Assembly: GCA_013398175.1 (NCBI GenBank)
Contig: VZRZ01007409.1
Location: forward strand, 105,320-169,319
Direction of reading: 5' to 3'
Length of the DNA stretch: 64,000 bases
Source of the DNA: Climacteris rufus
Lineage: Eukaryota > Chordata > Aves > Passeriformes > Climacteridae
The number at the start of each line of letters is the position of its first letter. Position 1 is the first letter of the stretch. Under the pieces are notes generated by a model. It saw only the letters and a program-made list of their open reading frames with translations, was not told where the DNA came from and made no database searches. The translations under genes and the position numbers were made by a program. This document shows positions 11,899-25,800 of the stretch, in pieces.

Positions 11899-13926
11899 GT
11901 GTTTAGCTAGTTTAAGGACATGGAGCTAATACAGTTTATGTCTCTTAAAGTGTTATTCACAAGTAATAACTCCTTTTTAGAACAGTTAACTATAAAGAAT
12001 ATACTATTTATTCCACAAAAAAAATTATCTTATTTTTAATAATATTTTTAACGTTATAGAAGCACTATAGTACTAAAAACAGGCAATCATGGACATATCC
12101 CTTTGAATTTCCTGCTCTATGTTCATTCTCCTTTAACTGCCCTACAACTGCATCTGACATCCAGGAACCTTAGAGAAAAAAAACAAAAAAAGATAATTTA
12201 TTCTTACCAGAGAAAAGGTGTCTGTCCTGAGGAAACCCTGTCCTGTCATGCACAGGATATATCTCTTTGGAGAAGCATTTCTGATTATTGTTTTTAGATC
12301 TGGAAATTATTTCCATTTGATCATTAAAATGCAATTAAATCTTCATCACACATAGAATCTTACGCATCTTGTCAACAAAATGCAAGTTCAGGTTTGCCTT
12401 ACTTACATGAAAGATCTATGCTATGCATGAGTTTTCATTCTACACTGATAAAAACACATGGCATAAATTTGAACTAAAATGTCAGAGATAAAGTTAATTT
12501 TCAAACTTGTTAAATTCAATATCCACTACTACAACCAATAAAGTTTCTGATTATGAACAGTTAATCAACACTTGCACACACCAAAATGGGCTCATGGTTT
12601 GCCTAATTTGGGTCATCTTTCTGATCAAGTTAATAATGACAAAAAATAAAAAAAGATATACACAAGAAGGAGGTAATTTTTGCATTCCTGGGTGGAACAG
12701 AGTGCCATATTTTCTATATTCCATAATTTATACCTATCTCAGCTGGATCATATTATACCAAAACAAGCAAATACTGCAACAACTTTTAACTTTCCACCCC
12801 CACTTGAATGTATTTTTTTTGTGTGTGTAATTTTAAAGGGTAGTAAATTGTTGCCATATAATAAATGAAGGGGAGAGAGGATGTATTTAGGTTAACAGAA
12901 TTGACCGTAGCTACTCCTGACAAATAAAGTTTCTAATGTGTCCTTTATAAAAAATCCTATTAAAGCAATCAGCTGCAGGCATTGGTGAGAGTGTTTAGTA
13001 TAACACCAATATGTCAGAATGTTTCTGATCCTTGAGGGCTACTTTTTATTAAATGATCCTTCCCTGGACTGTCCATCTCTGACTGAGACATGATTTTTAT
13101 GAGAAGCACTTCTAAGGAAACAACAGAAATCAAATGACCCTATAATTTTTCTGCTGAGCCTGTATCTACTCTGGAACTTTTCCTATAATATATGGCTTTC
13201 TTTAAAAGTTTCAGAGGAAGAGATCAATAGCCTGCTTCTTTAAAATTTTGATAATGTTATGATTACTAAAAGAGTATTGTTAAATGGAGTGAAAATTTTT
13301 CTGGTTTACATCATGAGGCCTGAAAGCTAAAGAAAGATCAACTATTTGACAGCCTTGAAACGTGGCTTTCAAACCAAATGATTACCCTACACCTAACTAT
13401 TCTTCAAGTGTCATTTTAAATTACTTTCTCTAAAAAAAACTGTTTGGGTTTTTTTTTTTAACCCAGTCTTGCTCTCCAAAGAAGGAATACAGAATATCAT
13501 TTTTTGGTAGCTGTAGACATACACAGATAAAATAATTATCTATTACAACTCCCTTCAAGACAGTAAGAGGGAGCAGCTCGTATGTTTTGAGACCTGCAAA
13601 TGCAGAATCCATATGAATCTCAGAAATCAGACAAAGACCACTATCATCAGGTGAGAAGTACAGTCTAATCTACTTTTTCTAGTGCTCCATCTGTTTATCT
13701 TCACACAGTTGGTAAAACCTCGTGATGGGGAACACAGGTGAACGATGCAACTATGCTTTGTAGTCATGTCTAAGACTTCCTGGGGAAAAAAAAAAACAAA
13801 ACTGTGTGCGATTTTGAAAGGTGAGGAAAGAGAAGGAAGAGTGATCACCAGAAATAATATTTTTGAGAAATATTAGTAACCCAGAAATGCTATTGTCTTT
13901 TAAAGGAGACACTACTGCTAATACAG

Positions 13927-13949
13927 TTGGAAATATTAATTATTTCCAA
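13927..13949. repeat. 8-bp inverted repeat with AT-rich centre
   Basis: TTGGAAAT (13927-13934) is mirrored by ATTTCCAA (13942-13949) around a 7-nt ATTAATT centre. The TTGGAAA arm sequence is shared with the hairpin at 11868. Confidence 0.7.
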
Positions 13950-14455
13950 TTATTAGGTAAGACTTTGAGAGTTCAGCAATTTTTTTTTATCACTAATGAA
14001 CTTGTAAAATAATCATTATACATCTGACAGGTTTTTGAAGTGAACAAATTTAATGATGTTCACATGGCAGAGTGCAACATAGCAATAGGTTTCTGCCTTT
14101 GTATAAGGTAGTGCAGGTGGCCAAACACCAACAGTGAGTTGCATTTACACAAATTCTGTCCATGATAGCAAATAAGATAAAGGGCCTGAAATTACATTAA
14201 ATCTCAAAATCATGTCTTTATAATCCTTGACATTTTATGCAGAAGTTATATCATTATTTTTATATTTTTCCCATAGATTGCTATATGGTTACACCACTCT
14301 CAGTCTTACCACATATTCTAACATGGTTTCAATGTCATCTTGTAAAACCTCATCTAACAAATATGAAAAACTTAGGGTCTTACCCTGTGCTCAGATCTGA
14401 TAGATAGATCAAACATAATTATTTAAATTCACTTCTACAAGCAGCTTACACACTC

Positions 14456-14479
14456 CCTAAATATATGTATATATTTAGG
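14456..14479. repeat. Perfect 11-bp inverted repeat
   Basis: CCTAAATATAT (14456-14466) and its exact reverse complement (14469-14479) are separated by two bases. The alternating AT core could extrude a cruciform or be a simple repeat derivative. Confidence 0.8.
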
Positions 14480-16379
14480 TTCAAAATGGGATTCATGAAA
14501 TTCATGGCGACTAAATATATCAGGAGCTATTAAATTAAATTGTGTGGATGCAATCTGGTTCAGAAATACAGTAGATTGGAAGAGCCTTAGCAAAAATTCC
14601 CACTAAAAAATAATCCACTTAAGAGTGAAGAACTGGTGAATCACATTTAAATTCTCAAAAAATATAATTCATTACAATTCATTTTAAACCAAACCAACCC
14701 AAACTCTAACCACAGTGTTAAAGTTCTGTAAGTACAAGGATATTGCCTATTTCCTTTTTTGAATACTGACCATAACGGGTAATGCTCAGTGTAAAGCAAA
14801 GTATTTGGTTAAAATGCTGTAAACAAACCCACCTCTCTTGAAGATGTCTCAAAAATGGGAAGCCATTGTATATAGCAAAGTAGGGACATCTGCAGAGGGT
14901 TGTTAACAATTTATTCTAATTTGTCTATGCTTAGCTATTATGTTTGCTGGAATATGCTGCTGGATTTCATCATGGCTACACTTCATTGCCCACAGTATGT
15001 TAGAAGCTTACATTTAGGACTGGAAAAAAACCTGTGTTCCTAATACAGAGAGAATATCAGATCATTATTATATCAGGAACACAAAGACTGTTCCTGCAGG
15101 TATTTCTGTTTCCTGAAACATACCAATTTTGGCTGCACAGGCTGTTTCATATCTCCCACAAGTGATCTGAACAGATTTCAGGTGGGACTGAAAACCCCCT
15201 TCTCCAGACTGTGCAGAGTTTCCTCTGCTGCACTTTTTACAAAGGCTGAAAGCTGAGGTGCCAGTAAAAGCAAAGCTCAAGACACTTTTCTATACTGGGG
15301 CCTTCTTCACAGTACTTTGGTAAATACATTGATATGCAAAGGTCTGTGCCTAATTACACCTCACATATTTTCTCCTGTTGGGTATCTCCACATTTGAAGC
15401 AGGAGCTCTTGAATCACGTGAGAATTTCCTTCTTCTATGTAGCATCAGCAGCCTGTCCTGCCAGAGAGAAGCAGGTTCCCCACTTGAGTGTCTGCAGCCA
15501 TTCAAAGATGCACTGGTTACTGCAGTGGTTCTTCCCTTGTAGAGTGTACTCTCCAGCCACAAGGAGGTAGTTTCCTCCAGGGGAAAAAACATGTAACATC
15601 TTGAATTCATAGAAAATAGCTGATAAAAAATATTTTATTATTCTACTGATCATGCCTAATTCTTTAACCAGTACTTAAAATGCCTAAATAGCTTCTGGCC
15701 TACAGTTTACGTTGTTTCTTCAAAGGAAGTGGTTTTGTATATGCTATTTGCATAAATGTACTTTTCTTTGTTATCAGAATAATTTCCTGCTTTTGGAGAA
15801 AGCAAGCTCTTCAGAGATGAGCATATATGATAGTATTGCTATGGAAGTATGATCTCTACAATTAAAAGAGATATTTTGTTTACTTATGAAGAATCCATCT
15901 GAACATCAGTGAACCTTGTAAGTTCATAGTTAAATTATGCAGTGCTCCATATGATAGCTAAATATTTACGTCCTACGTTACTATAAGAAGAAATTCTGGC
16001 CTTCTGTGAATTAATAGCCATGTTTTTCCACTGAGGATAAAATTTTACCTGCAGGTGGAAATAAGACCTGATCCAGAGTATCTTGCTTTACCATTATACT
16101 CCTCATCACATTGACCTGCTGATACAGAACCTGAATCAAACACAGCTCTTTTTTTAATGCACTATACATATTCAGAAGACAAAAGAAACCCTCTTTCCAA
16201 ATCTTTGTCATGCTTAAACAGCTGTAAAGCTGACGTGCTGAGAGCCAGCCAGCTCTTCAGAGAACTGACAGGTAACTAGTGGGCTTGTTTCATACTCAAG
16301 CTCACCTCACAAGATCACACAAGTCTTGCTTGGGGGCAAGATGATATCTGGCCTGGGATTTTAGGTTGACTCCAAACCC

Positions 16380-16407
16380 AAAAAAAAAAAAAAAGAAAAA
16401 AAAAAGA

Positions 16408-16439
<32 letters not shown>

Positions 16440-16442
16440 AAA
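16380..16442 (+). repeat. A-rich array with 11-base period (A10G)
   Basis: This is a 60-base A tract interrupted by single G residues at 16395, 16406, 16417, 16428 and 16438. The spacings are 11, 11, 11 and 10. It looks like an expanded poly(A) in which one A-to-G change was copied by slippage or unequal exchange. No retroposon body is recognised upstream. Confidence 0.9.
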
Positions 16443-17635
16443 GGCTCTAGGCACCTAGCTGAGGAAAGGTTGATACGTTGGCAACTACATCCAAAACGGT
16501 GTTCCTGAAAGCCCCTGTTTAGAGGCCATACAATCATCAAGGGTACCTAGTCTTAACAGTTGTTGCATTTTGTGACCTTACACTTTCCAAAGAGCTTAAC
16601 TTCTGGACAATTGCAGAAGAACTCATATTCTGACATGCTTGAACATTGCACTGTTGAACATGGCACTGTAAAGCTCACATTGATGACCAGGCTGCCTTCC
16701 TTCACTGAATCCCCCTCAAGGTCTTCCTGACCTGGTCAGCATTATCAGGGTAGAACTTATGCACAGGGACCAGATCAGATCCCCAGAAGACATGAAGTGT
16801 TTTCATAGCTACTGAATTTTTTGAGAAGGACGCAGTGCAATTAAACCATTTATTTAAAACATAGTCCTTCCCCAGAAAGTGAGAGACCAAAATTAATTCC
16901 TTCCTCTTCCAAAGGGATTTCTTTCTTGTTAGGTCAGTGGTCAGAGGTAATAGGCTAGGCATAAAATAACTAAGATTCTTTGGGCCAGAAAGAAACCAGA
17001 AAAGTCAGCATGACTCCTCAGAGAATGACACATCCTTTGTGACTTGGCTACTGAGTAGCCACTCAAATGTGCTTTGTGTTTAAAATTCCCTGAATCCTGC
17101 ATTCTTTTCTGCAAAGTGACAAAACAAGTTTCAACTAGAATGTGGAATTTATCTTTCGTCCCCCAGCTGCCAATGTTACCTGGAGCTCTGAGGTTATTGC
17201 ATTTGCCTGAGGGTAAGCAAAGAAGAATTGAACTATTCCTGGAAGCAGAAAAGAGCCTCAAACTCAAGCTATGCCCTATCCAGATGCCATTTACAAAGTG
17301 CATGGAAGTGTCTGTGGCTGATATCTACTTCAGGTTGAGCACAAATTTTAGATATTGTCAGCCATAACTTGGTCTCCGTGATGAGACCAAGCATCATGTA
17401 ATATGTTCATATCTCTTGTGGGAAATCCAGGAAGATATGTTTTGCATAAAAGGTACAAACACAGAAATTCAGTATTTCTTTTCAATTCCATCTTTAATAA
17501 TCCAGTCTCTTTCAAAGGTGTTTCCATGTAGCATTCATAAATACAACCTATGCTCAATTATGCAAAATAGGGACAAATAAGGTAATGGTTGATACACCAT
17601 TGTCAGACACGGAGAAATTAATTCTGGTCAAAAAT
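16443..17635. other. Non-coding DNA, no feature seen
   Basis: Moderately AT-rich sequence. Open frames on both strands around 16941-17367 overlap each other, have no recognisable domain and are most likely chance. Confidence 0.5.
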
Positions 17636-17812
17636 ATCATAAAATCATACAATTAACTGGGTTGGAAAGGACCTTAAAGACCATCTAGCTCAAGCCGCCC
17701 TGCCATGGGTAGGGATGCCACCCACTAGATCCAGTTGCTCAGGATCCCACCCAGCCCGGCATTAAATATTTCCAGGGATGGGACATCCACCACTTCTCTG
17801 GGCAGCCTGTTC
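17636..17812 (-). mobile_element. CR1 LINE 3' fragment, minus strand
   Basis: Read on the minus strand this is the 3' end of a CR1 non-LTR retrotransposon. It runs from the GGCAGCCCAGAG-like block, through the conserved GGTCCTTTCCAACCCAG-like segment, to a degenerate copy of the ATTCTATGATTCTA-type tail at 17636-17650. CR1 copies are usually 5'-truncated and end in short tandem octamers rather than poly(A), as here. No reverse-transcriptase reading frame is present, so it is non-autonomous and dead. It is among the better preserved CR1 pieces in the window. Confidence 0.93.
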
Positions 17813-18057
17813 TTGTTGATACATTTCAGCAGGGCTAGTCTCCAGCTTTGCTGTCTGTACCCTGTGTACCCACCTCAGAAACACACATACTTAATGCCCC
17901 TACTACTCTTTGGTCAGAGATATGATTTAGCCTCATCCTTCTGGCTCTTGTGTGGCCTATTTATCTCTCCACAAAAGAAAATTGAAAGGATTTACCAACC
18001 TTCAATATGAGAAGAGGTAAAGGCTCAATAGAGATTTACATCATTTCTTAGTGTTAT

Positions 18058-18079
18058 AAAACACATTTTAATGTGTTTT
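18058..18079. repeat. Perfect 10-bp inverted repeat
   Basis: AAAACACATT (18058-18067) and AATGTGTTTT (18070-18079) are exact reverse complements separated by TT. Confidence 0.8.
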
Positions 18080-18922
18080 TGCTTGACATGTAAGGCCAGT
18101 TCAATATGAAAGATTGTTAATGAATACAATACAGTCTAATATTAAGCTTTTGACTTCATCCAGAAACAGCATATAAGCAAAGTTAAGGTCAAAAATCAAC
18201 ACCTAAATCTTTGTTCTATGGTATTTTTCATGTCAGTATTAGCCAAAGTTGCTTTCTATTTATATTTCTTGTCATTTATCAGTTTAAGACAGTAGTTTGA
18301 GATTTATTTAAGTGTAGTATATTAGATATCATTTGCATCTATTAGTGCAAGCTAGACCTTTTGCTGCCCTCATGGGTGTACGAATGTCAGAAAGACTCAG
18401 CATTCCAGGAATACCATAATGAACTAAGTATGAAGTCAAACTCGGGGGGGAAAAAAAAAACACATCAAAGGTGAAGTATGTTTTCAATCAATCTCTGCAG
18501 ATGATTCAGCCAGGAACATCAAGATTGTATAATGACCTGCAGACCTGATTCCCATGCACAGCTGTATGAAGTAAACCAAGAGCAAATGAACTGTGAAAAC
18601 CATTATTTTCACTGAGAGCCTAAGTAAAGTAACATTTATTTGAACCCTTTTCTGTTCCAATGAGATTTTATTTTAAAGAGACACTAAAAGCATAGCATAA
18701 TTACACATTAGCCTTTCCTGGCACAGAAAGGAATCCAAAATTGACCTCTTTTGGACTTCTAATTAAAATTACCTTCACGTCATGGCTTTAAAAATATTCA
18801 AGAACCCCTGTATTCAAAGCATGGCTGGATTGATTTCTTCTCTGTAGCTGTGAAGTTGTATAACACATAAAAATTCCATAAGTATGCATGTTTCTAACTT
18901 CATATATTTAGGTAAATAAACA

Positions 18923-18990
18923 GATGCATATATGTATAGATATATATCTTTGCTTACACAAATATGTATACATATATGTATATATGCATC
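18923..18990. repeat. Alternating purine-pyrimidine AT segment with 11-bp inverted arms
   Basis: GATGCATATAT (18923-18933) is repeated as its exact reverse complement at 18980-18990. The region between is largely TA/TG alternation and includes a perfect 12-bp palindrome (18963-18974). It is cruciform-prone and may be a degenerate (TATG)n/(TACA)n microsatellite. Confidence 0.75.
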
Positions 18991-21399
18991 TTTTCACATA
19001 TACACTTGCACATTTTTAATGTATTCAATATAAGAATCATACAGTAATTTCTAGGCAGCACTGAGACAGCTCCTCCTCTTTTACAGGGAATATTGCATTC
19101 TAACAAAGAATTCTTATAAACACTCTAAAAATCACACGTGGCTCAACTCCATGCAGATACATGCTGTACAGAGCTGTGTGAAATCTCATTATGAAGCCTC
19201 AAATCAATTAAAGCTCACCTAGTTAGGGGTTTGTTAATAGCCTGATGTTCACCTTTGGGTCATTATAATGCCTATGTAATCTTTTAGAGGGTGAAACAAC
19301 TGGACCTTTATAGATTTTTTGTTTTGAAATACATGCCACAGAAAAGAGTTTTAAATAAATGACATTAAAACTGGAAAAGGCCAAGACAGAATACTTGTTT
19401 ATTCAGAACAAAATCAGTAAATTCATTTTGATGGTACTTGCTAATGGTTCTATCTTTCTGCCAATTTTTGTTTGCTTAGTGTGTCCATAGGGGTTGACTC
19501 ATGAAATGTGTATGTATGAGTGTTTGTGCTGCACCAATTCCTGAGGTTGTCTTGGGAGCTGATGTTAGCATGGGAATTTATCCAACAAGGAAACTGAAAC
19601 AGTGTCACATGTGAAAGAGATGACCAAGTGCTTAAACATGTAGAACAAAATATATACAGAGAAGAACTCAAAACAATATTTTGAGTCAATCTTTTTAAGT
19701 TAGGAACTGCTGCTTGTTACTGCAGAGGTTGTGCTGAGCATGGCACACAGGATGCCCACAGGCACATAGGAACAACTCATAGCCAACCCTTGGCTGAAGA
19801 GTGTCATTGGATGAGTAATTTCAAATGCTGCATACACCGGAACATGTCAGAGCATATTTGTATGCATTTCAGAAACAGTTAAATTTGCTGGATAAACCAT
19901 TTTCTGGTAAAACAGATCACTCGGTATGAGAAGACGCTAAAAGAATCTGGGCAGTTTCCTCTAAGTTTTCATGTTTTTTCTCCTCCAGCTACACTGAAGT
20001 CTAAAATCCACAGGCAAAAGGAGGTACAGGGAAGAGTATAGACCTATATATCAAAAGCCAAAAGGTGACACAGTTACACAAAAACTCCAGGAGATATTAT
20101 TTGTCAATTTGTGACTAATTTTCAGAGCTCACCAAACTGCCTGGCTGAACTGCTTACACATGGCAGTGTGACTGACCTCACTTTAACAGTGAGTTTAAAT
20201 AGGTGCAAATGGAAAATTAATAACAAGGATAAACAAAGAGCAGACTTGGTAAGTTTAGGAGGAACATAAATTTAAAGGACTGTATAGAGTATATTAACAC
20301 CAAAATAGTTTTATAGCATATAAATCAACTCCTTTAATGAAAAACAAATACTGCTGCACCATTCTGCATTCCTTTCCCACTTTGCTGAGCTGAATGTTCA
20401 AGTTAATGTTCAACGTATTTAATATTTACATATCTAACTCAATTAGATTGTTTATATAGTTAGCTTTAACATATGTTCAAGATGCTGTGCAAAGAGTGAC
20501 CACCAAATGATGCTCAGAAGAAGTTATTTCACATAGATTGAAAACACTACATCCTGTTTTAAAACATGCATGTACACTAGATGAAGGTTTAAGATCTCTT
20601 TCAGCTCAGTGATTCAAAACTTCAATTCATGCTTGATGATCATAGTCTGATGACTATAAAGAACAGACACAAGAAGCTGCTTTCATCAACAGCCTCTTTT
20701 TACAAGGTCTGTGCCTTGTAGCGTGTTATTCGAAAAAACAGTCACTGACCAGGAAATCATATCTGAAACCTCAAAAGAGTAATGATGAATATTTAGGTTG
20801 AGTCTGCTCTTTGATTTTCTTTTCAGTTAGAATGATTGATAAATATCCCTCTAGCGAGTAATAAATCTTGACTGACAGATTACTTCCTTCTTAGACATTT
20901 TGAATCAAACTAACACAGACATTTTGATCGCACTTCATTCTTTTACATTAATACAGCATAAAATCCTCCCACTGCTACATATGTGGCAGATAGAAACATT
21001 TCCTTGAATTCATAAATATTTATTGATAACAAATCTTGTATGAAGTTTCCTGGATTGTCAACAGAAATGTAAATACAATAGATTTGTCTTCTTCAAGAAC
21101 TCTAAATACTGATTATGCTAATTTATATGGTGCAGATAAGGGCTTTGCAAAGATGGACATCAGGCCTGTTGGCTTTTCTTTTTACAGATCCCCAAAGAAT
21201 GCTCTGCAGTTTAAAATGTAAACAGAAATGGGTTTGCCTAAAGCTAGTTTTTATCTAATATTAAATGCAACTTGTTGGTGCCAAGTATTACAAGGGGAAA
21301 GAAGATGAATGTTACAATAAGACCATGAAGAAGGTCATCATAGTTGCGTGCTCCAGGCTTCTTCACAGGAGAGCTTTCAAGGGGTACAAATTTTAAAGG

Positions 21400-21480
21400 C
21401 AGTGGGGCAGATCCAAAGCTGACATAAAGAAGCCTACTCCCTTTGAAGTCAGTAGAGGCAACCTGATTGGCACTGCAGAG
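21400..21480. repeat. Possible ancient amniote dispersed repeat fragment
   Basis: The segment has the words GGGGCAGATCC, AGCTGACATAAAG and CTTTGAAGTCAGTAGAGGC in that order. This is the pattern of an old amniote repeat in which 'CTGGTGTAAA' and 'ATTGAAGTCAATGGAGCT' words follow each other. The assignment is from remembered word order, not a search. Confidence 0.35.
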
Positions 21481-22741
21481 ACTCCTGTCCCTGGGCAGGT
21501 AACCCAGCAATTCCATGATGACTAGTTAATGAGCTGTCGAGGCTTAAACATCAGTTATCCACTTGTCTGTATCCAGGAAAGTGACATACAGCCAGAACTA
21601 TATGTGTAGCATTTAAGCATCTGCCACAGATGGGGAATTTAGCACACTTGCTGAAATTATTCCAGGAATCCCTCAACCATACTTGAGCATCAGCAAGTGT
21701 ATAGAGAAATGCACAGCTATCAAGAATGCCATCTAGTGTACCCTCCAGCAACACTCCACCATAACAAGCTCTCTGCACACCAAAATAGACTGAAATGATT
21801 ATGAACTGCATATCACACTAGATTGTGATATATGGGACCATTAATAGCAACCTGAGAAAAATCAGATGGCTGGATCTAATGGAAATCACATGGCTTTTCA
21901 AAACAACTTGGAGTTTTTTGTTCTACAGGACAGCACAGGATTCTTTGTATATGATTATATAAAATTATTCCAGTCTCATCCAGCCTGTCTCACTAATCTT
22001 TCACTAGGATGTCTTGTGGAAAGTCTATAACCAGAGACTCTCACCCTTCTCTATCTCTGAATCTTCCTGAATGTACGGAAGGAGACATTTTGTGAAGTGA
22101 GTCTCCTGGATAGTTCCCTGGATAATTTTGAGATAAGCATTAAAATGTGCAGTCCCAGTAAAGATGCTTGATATGATGTTATCTGGCAAGTGTTTACACT
22201 TAATCTTACTGTCTCACAGTTGCTCTGGTATGCAATAACAAATTGTAAATACCTAAACGCTTTCTGCCATCCACATCACATCTCTCAGTTCTTCACACAC
22301 AAGACTCAGTGACTGCAGTTCTGTGATAGCACAACATGAACCAAGAGCAGAGGATTTCCATTACCCGCCCTCATTTCAAACCTGCTCACTTGTAGTGGTT
22401 TGCTGCTCCATACCAAACCAGTTTTCTGACAGCTGGGGGCAATATTACTGTGAATTATTTTCACACAAATAATATCAATTTTTATGCAGCCTACATGCAT
22501 TTCCAAGAAAAATCTTGCTGTGATTCCTGTTATGTTCCAGCTTGCATTAAGCAATTGCTCAGATACATCTACTATGTTATGATTTGTCATGTAAAAGCAT
22601 TAGAATTTATGTACTATGCTACAATTCTCAGTAAATAACTCCTTCATTTTCATCTACAAAACCAAAAATTGTTTAATGAGGAAGAAAGGTCTAACAAACA
22701 GGGACCTATTCTAGCATTTAACTTCTCTATTCACTATATAC
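21481..22741. other. Non-coding DNA, no feature seen
   Basis: Two minus-strand and one plus-strand frames of 60-94 codons are open but unrecognised. No RNA or repeat signature noted. Confidence 0.5.
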
Positions 22742-22877
22742 TTCCTGTATGATTTTAGGCAAGTTGTTTAGCTATACTCTAACTTCCTCCAATGTAAACC
22801 AGAGATAAAGGCACAGCTGCCACTGCAGAGCTTTTTAAAGGTAAATAATGTGAAAGTCCATGAAGTGTTTGAACAGA
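22742..22877 (+). mobile_element. MIR/L2-like fossil SINE/LINE fragment
   Basis: The order of words follows the MIR (CORE-SINE) or L2 3' half. CTGTATGATTTTAGGCAAGTT corresponds to the conserved 'tgaccttgggcaagt' core, then come a TAACTTCCTC block, a GTAAAxxAGAGATAA block and a TGAAAGTCCATGAAGTGTTTGAACAG end like the 'taaagcgcttagaacag' end of MIR. Divergence is high, as expected for an insertion predating the amniote radiation. MIR and L2 share this 3' part, so the two cannot be separated here. Confidence 0.68.
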
Positions 22878-25800
22878 ACAGTAGTAGAGGCAGGTAATAT
22901 AGTTTAAGAGATCTGATCTGAGAGTACTGCTCAGTTCCAGAAGTACTAGTGCCTGCTCTCATCTCTGGAATATATTTGCAATAAGCTTTGTCAACAATGC
23001 TTCCAGGTTGTTTTAAACCCGTTAATGAAAAGGGTAGGTGCTTAATGTATTTAGTGACATTGTCCTGAGCACAATCTGCATCTGAGCAGTCAGCTCCAGC
23101 ATGCCAATGATGCTGCCCTGGGAGGAAGAAAGCTGCACTTTTGCTCTCTCAGATGGTTGCACAAGCACTGTGAAGGCTGACATAACCTATATTGCTAAAG
23201 AGCATGGATATTATCATTCAGTAAACTGACTTACCACAGGACACCTAGTGTTTCCCTCTCTTGTGTATTTTTCATTGAACTGAAGCCCACATAAGATTTT
23301 AAAAACCTCTGCTAAAATTTTTTTTTAGAATGCATCTTCACTGTTGTCAATGGAGCTGCTTAATTCAATGAAAATAGAAAATCTGAGCCAGCAAGGAGTG
23401 GAACTGAGCCAGTATGAAGAAGAATTTTATTACTCTCTATCAACTTTGAATTAAACAATGTTTCAGCAATATACTAAGGCAGCAACATCCTTATGATCTA
23501 GGTTTTCCACTATGAGAATAGAAGTAGAATTACAGCCCCTGAGCACCCTCCTTAAACTGGAAGACCCCGGTCTCCTGTAGTCTCCTAGCAGTTTCTACAC
23601 ACTTTCTCATTCTGATTAGTACATGGGAATTCAGCAGTAAAACAGAACTAGGAAAAAAAAAAGATCAATACTGAACATTTAAGGAAACCAATGCTGCATG
23701 CTGAAAGACCTGTTTGCTTTATTCAAAGTTTGTCTCTGCTTACATTGCAGAGCTCTTGATGCCCATTCAAACCGCTGTTATATGATGAGCATCACTTTTC
23801 AGTTCCATTAGTCACAATATCTAGGAAGCAGATGAACAGCATCTCAGCAGGAGGTATGATTGACTCCATGGCTATTAAACACTGAAAGTAGTGAATGAAA
23901 ATCCCCTATTACAGATAGATAAACTGAAAGTCTGACTGAAGGCTGAATATTCACTATTCCGGGAAAATAAACTGCACCCTGAAAGCAAATACACCATGGA
24001 AACTCAAAGGTAAAGAAACACCATGGGTAAGAAAAACAAAAAGAAAGTAAGAGAAACAAAAAAAAGGAAAGAAACATTATTTAGTAAATAGAAATTGAAA
24101 TATTCTGCATAAGTCAGAGAAAAAGTATATGAGAGTCAAAGCCAAAATCTGGTAGGTTGCCTACATCAGGATCTGCTCGTAATTCTGTCTTTAAATACAC
24201 GATGGTATTTAGTGATATTTAAAGTGCACACACAGACATGTAGAATAACTCAGTAAATCAGTAGGCATGAAGGGAATGGAAAGTAGAGACGTTTCTTGGT
24301 AAAACTGATATAACTGCTTTGACGTCACAGTGTCAAACCTGGCATCAATTTATGCCAGATTTACTCCACCTTCTTTCTAAGGAACCAATTGACTCCAGCT
24401 AAGCAACCTCCCTGAGATCTTCACAGTCTTTAAGTGATGAAAGCAAATTTTCAGCTACACAATGAAACTTTATTCAGATCTTCAGATGGCCTCCAGCCCA
24501 TCCTGCAGGATCTGGTGTAACTGCTGTCCCAACATGATACCTGAGTGACAAAGGGGTCTGTGTAAGGGATTGACAAGAATTCTGTACCTCCCTGCAAAAT
24601 GAACCCTGTGAGCTCCACTGCAACACACAATGGAAGAAAGCTCCAAGCACGAATGAACACATGTAGTCCTCTCCTTGCACAAATAGAGGAAGTGTCACTC
24701 CTATTAAGTTGCATCTGGCCCAATTTCAGTCACTGGTTGTTGTAGACTGTGAAATTTCTTTGTTTGTCAAGTATCATCAATAACAATGAAGACAGAAAGT
24801 TTAAAACTACATGGAAAAAAAAAAGTGTGTATATATATAAATATGTCCATGTAAAATTAATAAATAGCATGCACTTCCCAAGTATGCATTTCCCAATGCC
24901 ATGTAGTTTTCCTCTTGATTTTCCTTCTATCAAAGGGGTAAAAATAGGGCATGAAAAGATGTGTTAGACCATCTAAAAGATGATCAAATGATTAGATAAC
25001 TAGCAAACACAAAAAATTTATCATGAAAAGATCTGTGTTTGGTATGAACAGTAGGCTATCTCTAAGCTTTAATTTGGAAACAAACCCCAAACAATATGAA
25101 TAAAGAACAAACCTCAAGGTACACAGTGATGGTTTCCAGTGATTTCAGAAGAATTTGTAATGAGAAAATTTTGTAATATTGTTGTTTGCCTTAAATACCA
25201 CAATTTTTCGTGGCACCATTTTCCACACACACTTCACATTTTTCAGTGGCCATTTTTAAGTGTGAATGCAAAACTTGCATGCAGTTTGAATCCTGAAAAC
25301 ATAAAGATTCTTTGTGCTTATGTTGGATGCATATGATTGATACACAAAGAAACCTCTTGTTACAGACAAAATACCTTAAAATTCAGGTATTAGAGACCTC
25401 TGTCTGATTAATTAATGAGACAAGATTTAAGGGTGACTTGACTGACAGATTTTAATGGTGAAAATATGAACTCTGTCATTTAAGGAATAGCAAAAAATAA
25501 TGGTTGTAAATCAACGCTTTTCAAAGCAACAGAAGAAGTAGATTTTTGAGAGTGAGAAGGATTCATTATTAGAATAAAATCTCAAGGAAAATGACATATT
25601 GTCTTTCTTAAAACCTTCAAATCAAAATGTTACATGAAAATAACCACAAAAACCACAGAACTTTTCATTTTCCAGTCAGGAGTAACAAGGCAAAATGATA
25701 TGCCAAAGGTCAGACTGGACGTTCAGTGGTCCTGCCTGGTTTTCAGTTTTATCAGTTAAACTCTCAGAATCTGCAAATTATATGAGCAGAATTGTTCCAT

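Larger units (their letters stand above)
9261..16379. other. AT-rich non-coding DNA with short palindromes
   Basis: No gene or RNA recognised. The stretch includes the X-box-like palindrome at 10106, the hairpins at 11868, 13927 and 14456, and short A or T runs. The remainder shows no repeat family I can name. Confidence 0.55.
17813..21399. other. AT-rich non-coding DNA with palindromes
   Basis: No gene recognised. It contains the hairpin at 18058, a G7A10 run around 18443-18460 and the alternating AT segment at 18923-18990. The rest is unassigned. Confidence 0.5.

Noticed and set aside
25700..25725. Additional MIR fragment (ATATGCCAAAGGTCA)
   Set aside because: Only about 15 bases resemble the MIR core and the neighbouring words do not follow the expected order.
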